In this document: positions 60,501-64,000 of the stretch, in pieces
How positions within the stretch are numbered: the stretch's first letter is position 1
How the letters are laid out: every line of letters starts with the position of its first letter
From: Haliea sp.
Lineage (GTDB): Bacteria; Pseudomonadota; Gammaproteobacteria; Pseudomonadales; Halieaceae
Assembly: GCA_002692965.1 (NCBI GenBank)
Contig: NZNC01000015.1
Span: 62,001-126,000, forward strand
Direction: 5' to 3'
DNA: 64,000 nt
Position numbers and translations under genes: made by a program
Notes under the pieces: model-generated
The model's database searches: none
What the model was told of the DNA's origin: nothing
What the model saw: the letters and a program-made list of their open reading frames with translations, nothing else

Positions 60501-60665
60501 ACCATCAAGCACGGCACCCGCAACGGCTGGTGCCTGGTGCTGCCGCGCGCGACCGAGGCCGTGCTGCGCGAACACATCGACAGCAGTCTGGATGCCTTGC
60601 AGGCCAAGGGCCTGATCGATGTCGAGCGCGCGCCCCCTGAACAGACCGACCTATCGGAGACCTAA
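57546..60665 (+). CDS. membrane sensor diguanylate cyclase with periplasmic two-component-regulator propeller
   Basis: 1039 aa. The signal/anchor is about 20-40. About 620 residues of repeating W-x-G-T / L-x-R-x-x-G-x-W blades follow ('IWAGTQAGLARFDG', 'LWIGTLRGAAWL', 'LWVGATGRLYRM'), i.e. two seven-bladed Reg_prop propellers. Then a Y_Y_Y domain (about 678-756, 'YRLLGYRDQWQAL'), a TM helix (about 758-782), a coiled coil and a GGDEF domain (about 825-1000) with 'DPLTGLWNRRYLSE', 'LLDLDHFKRVNDQLGHDAGD' and active-site 'RWGGEEF' (GGEEF at ~909). The inhibitory RxxD site upstream reads H-P-R-D, so product inhibition looks lost. It should make c-di-GMP in response to a periplasmic signal. Confidence 0.92.
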   Translation: MNVLRRLAPACPLRRRHLPASLAGCLWLLLLASPGLQALSPDMRFHQFELSQWSIKQGLPQVTVHALTQGPDNYIWAGTQAGLARFDGTRFELYSPDNHPVLPSRLIRSLYVDASQRLWIGTLRGAAWLQDGSIQRVPTASGKPVDILDMTETSDGWILLATGSGLWRSRGDTLERSPGAPLDSLLTVYHREGKTWVGGQGQIWQQHDGTWIAESLPASLAGVQVTDLVWHEGRLWAGTSRGLLRREGGQWQHLAISEDIDSRRVEALFTDANGTLWVGATGRLYRMQHGRVIDTLGTEGPFADGNVLSMAEDHEGSLWLGSRSYGLVRLWDGYVMRYDSAEGLHAELTWTLARDVDDAIVVGTADGLARYQDGRFQQLVRGEQQPHPHAYSLLPEPERIWVGTRAGLYWWWREDERIERPAAFDALQGEHVQAILRRRDGSYWLGTTSGIWRWDGERLEQRLSASDSSANQTWILLETRDGQLMAGTVGGILLEGEDGTFDPVDGLDEVHEVMALTQLADGRVVAGSRSEQLLISGEDGWRTLGPADGLPGNTVFALVEQQGTLWVAGNRGLYHLPLQQLDAYLRGDSTSLNARMLLSERGDVAGAQNTTCCNGAGSARALVKDGALWFPTREGIIAVHPGQTGSNRYPPRLHIDRVRLDGRWQPASNDTRLQLDKHQRDIAFGFTALSYQDPGSVQLQYRLLGYRDQWQALDDPEHRTAFFTNLPSGTLHFQVRGSNNAGVWSPDQAELTLHIAPYWHETLWAKLAAAATLLLLMWLGVRWRTRNLAQRQRQLRQLVGERTEELRVANENLRQYSRQLETASMTDPLTGLWNRRYLSEKISVELTRFQQEKAAGMHQGNCRLLALLDLDHFKRVNDQLGHDAGDQVLRQFADFLRAMVHPRDEVLRWGGEEFLLVLQPLPEQHLAGLAERLVRSIEQHAFTLEDGRSVALTASLGLCPYPLAAPHAPTGHWELAIELADKGLYTIKHGTRNGWCLVLPRATEAVLREHIDSSLDALQAKGLIDVERAPPEQTDLSET

Positions 60666-60666
60666 C

Positions 60667-62193
60667 ATGCATCCCAACACCCCCATTCTGGTTGGCAGCG
60701 GTCAGATCACGCGGCACAGCATCGACGCCGCCGCCGAGATACCCTCTCCGGCTGATCTCGCCGGCGAGGCTGTGAACCTGGCTCTCGCGGACACCGGGGT
60801 GCTTGATCTGGCTGCGCGCGTGGACACACTGGCGCTGGTACGCCTGTTTGCGGACTCCGTTCCCGGCCTCTCCCTGCATCCCTTCGGCAGCAGCGACAAC
60901 CTGCCGCGCTCGGTCGCACAGCGCGCCGGGGCAGATCCCGCGCGGCTGATCTACGGACCCGTCGGTGGGCACAGCCCCCAGCGCCTGATCAATGAATTCG
61001 CCGAGGCCATCGCCCGTGGCGAGAGCGACCTGGCGGTGGTCAGCGGCGCGGAAGCCATTGGTGCCGCCAAGCTGGCCGGGCGTCAGGGCTGGCAGCCCGA
61101 CTGGCGCGAGGAGGTGGGTGGCAGCTTTGAAGATCGCGGCTGCGCAGCCCTGCAGACCGACTTTGAAGCACAGCATCACATTACACTGCCGACGCAAGTG
61201 TACGCGCTGTTCGAGAATGCCTGGCGCCATCGCCACGGTCTGTCCGTGGAAGCACACCGCAAGCTTATGGCCGATGTGCTGCTGCGCCTGAACCAGGTGG
61301 CCCGCAGCAATCCCCTGGCCCAGTTCCCCACGCCTCGCGAGCACGCCTTCCTGGCACGCGCCTCGGCGGAGAACTTCCCTATCGCCGAGCCCTACAACAA
61401 ATGGAGCGTGGCCCAGGATGCGGTCAACCAGGGAGCCGCGGTGGTACTCACTTCGGTGGCGCAGGCCGAGCGGCTGGGTATCCCCCGGGACAAGTGGGTC
61501 TTCCTGCATGGCTACGCCGATGCCGACGACACCTGGGTCTCCGAACGCCCGGACCTGTCGACATCTGCGGCGCTAAAGAGCACCGCCGATGCAGCGCTCA
61601 CCATGGCGAGACAGGGCACAGATGCCATCCAGTTGTTTGACCTTTACAGTTGTTTCCCGGTGGCAGTGCTGGCCGCCTGTGAAGCGCTGGACATCGGACC
61701 GGATGATCCGCGGCCACTCACCGTGACCGGTGGCCTGCCTTTCTTTGGCGGCCCCGGCAATAACTACAGCCTGCACGGCGTCGCGGAAATGTTGCAGCAA
61801 TTGCGCCGGCGACCCGGTGCATTCGGCCTGGTGACAGCCAATGGCGGCTACCTGTCCAAGCAGTCGGTGGGCATCTACTCGACCCGGGCGGTGGACGACT
61901 GGCAGCCGGCGGACAAGCGCGCCGAGCGCAGCATGCAGGCGCAAACTCCTGTCACCGTGGATCCGACTTTCAGCGGGCAGGGCAGCATCGAAACCTGCTC
62001 GGTGGTCTTCCGCAGAGGCACGCCGGACCATGCCCTGATGATTGGACGCTCGGTCGACAACACGCGCTTCCTGGCCAAGACCGCAGAGGGCGACACCGAT
62101 ACGCCACGGAAATTGCTGGAGGGTGAACCCCTCGGCCGACGGGTGAGCGTTACCCGGGCTCAGGAACAGTGCCTGTTCACGCTGGCGGAATGA
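60667..62193 (+). CDS. thiolase-like acyl-CoA acyltransferase, non-canonical active site
   Basis: 508 aa from ATG 60667 after GGAGAC; the frame extends into the preceding gene. The thiolase fold is recognisable from 'PILVGSGQITRHS', 'VVSGAEAIGAAKLAGR', 'DLYSCFPVAVLAACEALDIG', 'TGGLPFFGGPGNNYSLHGVAEM' and 'GLVTANGGYLSKQSVGIYST'. The standard N-terminal nucleophile region reads 'YGPVGGHSPQRLINEF' with no cysteine, and the C-terminal C-x-GGG reads 'TANGGY'. A C-terminal OB-fold-like domain (~405-508) is typical of this SCP-x-like branch. The substrate is unknown; lipid, sterol or acyl-chain degradation is plausible. Two bases separate it from the GGDEF gene's stop. Confidence 0.82.
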   Translation: MHPNTPILVGSGQITRHSIDAAAEIPSPADLAGEAVNLALADTGVLDLAARVDTLALVRLFADSVPGLSLHPFGSSDNLPRSVAQRAGADPARLIYGPVGGHSPQRLINEFAEAIARGESDLAVVSGAEAIGAAKLAGRQGWQPDWREEVGGSFEDRGCAALQTDFEAQHHITLPTQVYALFENAWRHRHGLSVEAHRKLMADVLLRLNQVARSNPLAQFPTPREHAFLARASAENFPIAEPYNKWSVAQDAVNQGAAVVLTSVAQAERLGIPRDKWVFLHGYADADDTWVSERPDLSTSAALKSTADAALTMARQGTDAIQLFDLYSCFPVAVLAACEALDIGPDDPRPLTVTGGLPFFGGPGNNYSLHGVAEMLQQLRRRPGAFGLVTANGGYLSKQSVGIYSTRAVDDWQPADKRAERSMQAQTPVTVDPTFSGQGSIETCSVVFRRGTPDHALMIGRSVDNTRFLAKTAEGDTDTPRKLLEGEPLGRRVSVTRAQEQCLFTLAE

Positions 62194-63097
62194 TCTCCGG
62201 ATAACGCTCGCGGAGCACCGCCGATAGCCCCTCGCGCCAACCCAGCTGGCAGGGACCCACCAGCTCGATCCGGCGCCGGTTATCGGTCACCCGCGAGGGT
62301 ATGGCAGATTCTTCTTCGCGAAAACGGACTTCCCGCCCCACCAGCTCGCCGAGATACTGGCACCAGCTGCGCACCTCCACAGCTTCATCACCACCCCAGT
62401 TGACCACCGTCGCCGGCACGGATGCCGCACTCAGGAGCCCGGCAACCTGCCGGTTGATATCATCCTGATGAATACAGGTAAACCAGGCTTCTCCACCAGG
62501 TGGCAGGGAAATGGCCTCGCCGCGCAGGATCGCATCCATGTGATAGGCGGGCATACCACCGTTGGCCGAATAGGAAACATTCATCCGCGCAATTGTCGTG
62601 GGCAGAGCGTAAAGCCGGGCGCAGCTGCGGGCCACGGCTTCCTGTGCAATCTTGGATACGGCGTAGGTGGGTGAATAGGGCTGGTGTGAATCTCCGAGGG
62701 GATCACTCTCGCAAAAGGCATGACGAGGATCGGATTGATTGTCGTATACCGCGCAGGTCGACATGACCAGGCAGGCCTTTGCCCGCCGACAATGCGCCAT
62801 CAGCAGCGCGGTCCCCTCGGCATTGACCTGCAGCGCGTGATCATAGTCGGCGCCTCCCAACTGGAACACCGCGAAATGCAGCAAATAATCAAAATCGTCG
62901 GGCAAGCCAGTGAAGTCGCCGCTGGCGAGGTCAAGCACAAAGGGGTGCATGCCTGCCTTCTCGCAGCGCTCCCGGGAACCCGGTGCCGTGAAACGTGCGA
63001 CCGCCCAGACCTCATTGTCCGCCGCCAGGTATTCACCCAGCGGAAAACCGATCTGGCCGGCGGCCCCGGTCAGCAGAATTTTCTGGTTCTTGAGCAT
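62177..63097 (-). CDS. NAD-dependent epimerase/dehydratase (extended SDR)
   Basis: 306 aa. N-terminal Rossmann motif 'ILLTGAAGQIGFPLGEYL' (T-G-x-x-G-x-x-G), 'LHFAVFQLGGADYDHALQVNAEGT', catalytic 'VMSTCAVYDNQ' (Ser/Thr) and Y-x3-K in 'YAVSKIAQE'. It is related to nucleotide-sugar epimerases but short of their signature substrate loops, so it may act on another hydroxyl/keto substrate. Its 3' end overlaps the convergent thiolase gene by 17 bp. It is 16 bp downstream of the classical SDR gene, forming a two-gene operon. Confidence 0.88.
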   Translation of the reverse strand: MLKNQKILLTGAAGQIGFPLGEYLAADNEVWAVARFTAPGSRERCEKAGMHPFVLDLASGDFTGLPDDFDYLLHFAVFQLGGADYDHALQVNAEGTALLMAHCRRAKACLVMSTCAVYDNQSDPRHAFCESDPLGDSHQPYSPTYAVSKIAQEAVARSCARLYALPTTIARMNVSYSANGGMPAYHMDAILRGEAISLPPGGEAWFTCIHQDDINRQVAGLLSAASVPATVVNWGGDEAVEVRSWCQYLGELVGREVRFREEESAIPSRVTDNRRRIELVGPCQLGWREGLSAVLRERYPEIIPPA

Positions 63098-63113
63098 CTC
63101 GCGTCCTCGGCCT

Positions 63114-63884
63114 TCACGGCATCAGTGCGCCACCGTTGACGTTGTACACCTGGCCGTTGATCCAGCGCGCCTCCTCCGACAGCAGGAGACAAACCATGGC
63201 AGCGATATCCTCCACCCGCCCCAGGCGGGTACTCGGTGTATGCGCCTGGAAGCCATCCAGCAACTCCTGTGGCACCTGCCCGCTGGCCTGCATTTCCGGT
63301 GTATAAACAAAGCCCGGCGCCACACAGTTGGCGGTGATGCCCTCGCGCCCCCAGCGCGCTGCCACATGTCGCATGAGCGCATTCAGCCCGCTCTTTGCCG
63401 CCGCGTAGGCCGGCCGGGTGCTGTCGCCAGAATCCGCGGCTCCGGAGCTGGTATAGACGATCGCACCCTGCCCCCTGCTCAGCAGATGCGGCAGCGCTGC
63501 GCGGGTACACAGCAGGTGGCCGCGAAGGTTGACCTGAAGGGTACGATCAAACACCGCCAGATCCTCGGCCAGGGCATCGCTGTCCTCGAAAATCACCCGC
63601 AGGTCGGCGGCATTCACATGCACGCCGTCGAGGCCACCGAGTGCCGTCACGGCTTCAGAGAAAGCGCGGTTGACCACGTCCTCCTCGGCAATGTCGATGT
63701 AGACGGCATGAGCTTCGCCGCCGCTATCGCGGACTTCATCTGCCACGCTTTGCGCCGCCTCGAGATTAATGTCCGCCACGCAGACACGAGCACCCTCCGA
63801 GGCGAGCTGTTTCACAGTGGCTGCCCCGATTCCGCTACCCGAGCCGATCACCATGATGGCCTTGTCTTTCAGTCTGCCCTGCAT
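63114..63884 (-). CDS. classical short-chain dehydrogenase/reductase
   Basis: 256 aa. It has the cofactor loop 'VIGSGSGIGAATVKQL' (T-G-x3-G-x-G type with S for T), 'VNAADLRVIFEDSD' in place of the usual N-A-G, catalytic Ser in 'IVYTSSGAADSG', and Y-x3-K in 'YAAAKSGLNALMRH'. The C-terminal 'GRVEDIAAMVCLLLSEEARWINGQVYNVNGGAL' (about 223-255) is typical. An acidic 'VADINLEAAQ' after strand 2 suggests NAD(H) preference. First gene of the SDR-epimerase pair. The substrate is unknown. Confidence 0.9.
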   Translation of the reverse strand: MQGRLKDKAIMVIGSGSGIGAATVKQLASEGARVCVADINLEAAQSVADEVRDSGGEAHAVYIDIAEEDVVNRAFSEAVTALGGLDGVHVNAADLRVIFEDSDALAEDLAVFDRTLQVNLRGHLLCTRAALPHLLSRGQGAIVYTSSGAADSGDSTRPAYAAAKSGLNALMRHVAARWGREGITANCVAPGFVYTPEMQASGQVPQELLDGFQAHTPSTRLGRVEDIAAMVCLLLSEEARWINGQVYNVNGGALMP

Positions 63885-63962
63885 ACGCCTTTCCTCATTA
63901 GTTTATTCTGCACAATATCAGTGGCTTCCAGCCAACTGCCTGGGTGGCGACCTGGATAGAAT

Positions 63963-64000
63963 CTAGTAACGCAGCCCAATCCCGCCATCGTGATAAATGG
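63963..64000 (-). CDS. probable C-terminus of an outer-membrane (TonB-type) receptor, cut by window edge
   Basis: The minus strand reads I-Y-H-D-G-G-I-G-L-R-Y then TAG (63963-63965). A final aromatic residue after an alternating hydrophobic strand is the beta-barrel assembly signal of outer-membrane proteins. It would lie 78 bp upstream of the SDR gene on the same strand. Twelve residues are too few to be sure of the family. Confidence 0.4.
   Translation of the reverse strand, partial: IYHDGGIGLRY

Overview
This 64 kb window is a high-GC chromosomal segment of a free-living, aerobic gammaproteobacterium. Gene order closely follows the Pseudomonas arrangement in several blocks: gshB-tonB-algH-yqgF / pilU-pilT-yggS-proC-yggT-metX-metW-rdgB-hemW / rpoH-ftsX-ftsE-ftsY-rsmD-coaD, and rpmB-rpmG / radC-coaBC-algC-argB / pyrE-crc-rph-yicC. 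The several TonB-dependent receptors, FecIR-type signalling and a thiolase/SDR group fit a marine heterotroph of the Cellvibrionales/Halieaceae type. That placement is an inference, not a proof. I see no rRNA, tRNA, CRISPR array, prophage or intact insertion sequence.

Layout. 1-6118: the end of 5-formyl-THF cyclo-ligase, a tiny membrane protein, ilvA and rpiA (divergent), then a D-2-hydroxyglutarate dehydrogenase/serA divergent pair. 6179-14502: an accessory uptake region with a FecI-like sigma factor, a FecR-like anti-sigma factor, a signal-transducing TonB receptor, a small exported protein, and a second TonB receptor in markedly AT-richer DNA closed by a strong terminator. 14648-20913 (minus strand): a carbon-metabolism operon, tkt-epd-pgk-fba-alpha/beta hydrolase. 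21047-26445: an S-adenosylmethionine-cycle cluster, sahR-like regulator, metK, ahcY, metF, rsmE, opening with a perfect 24-bp palindromic operator. 26485-29354: ruvX, algH, tonB, gshB. 29524-39084: an RNA methyltransferase, pilU/pilT, then a long plus-strand run from yggS to hemW. 39179-44023 (minus): trmB, a DUF423 gene, rpoH under a perfect CIRCE element, and ftsX-ftsE-ftsY. 44110-57517: housekeeping genes from rsmD to yicC. 57546-64000: the conserved order ends. Here lie a large membrane sensor with a GGEEF output domain, a non-canonical thiolase, two short-chain dehydrogenase-type enzymes and the last residues of a probable outer-membrane receptor.

How the genes work together. The most informative regulatory DNA is (i) the SahR-type operator overlapping a sigma-70 promoter in front of the SAM-cycle genes, (ii) a textbook HrcA/CIRCE box in front of the heat-shock sigma gene rpoH, overlapping a candidate sigma-E-like promoter, and (iii) an exact TGTGA-N6-TCACA (CRP/Vfr-type) palindrome inside a tandem repeat near ilvA. 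The most puzzling DNA is a 252-bp block between rpiA and the hydroxyglutarate dehydrogenase gene. It is bounded by 28-bp near-perfect inverted repeats and holds nested hairpins but no credible gene. All calls come from reading the sequence and from recalled family knowledge; no database search was run.
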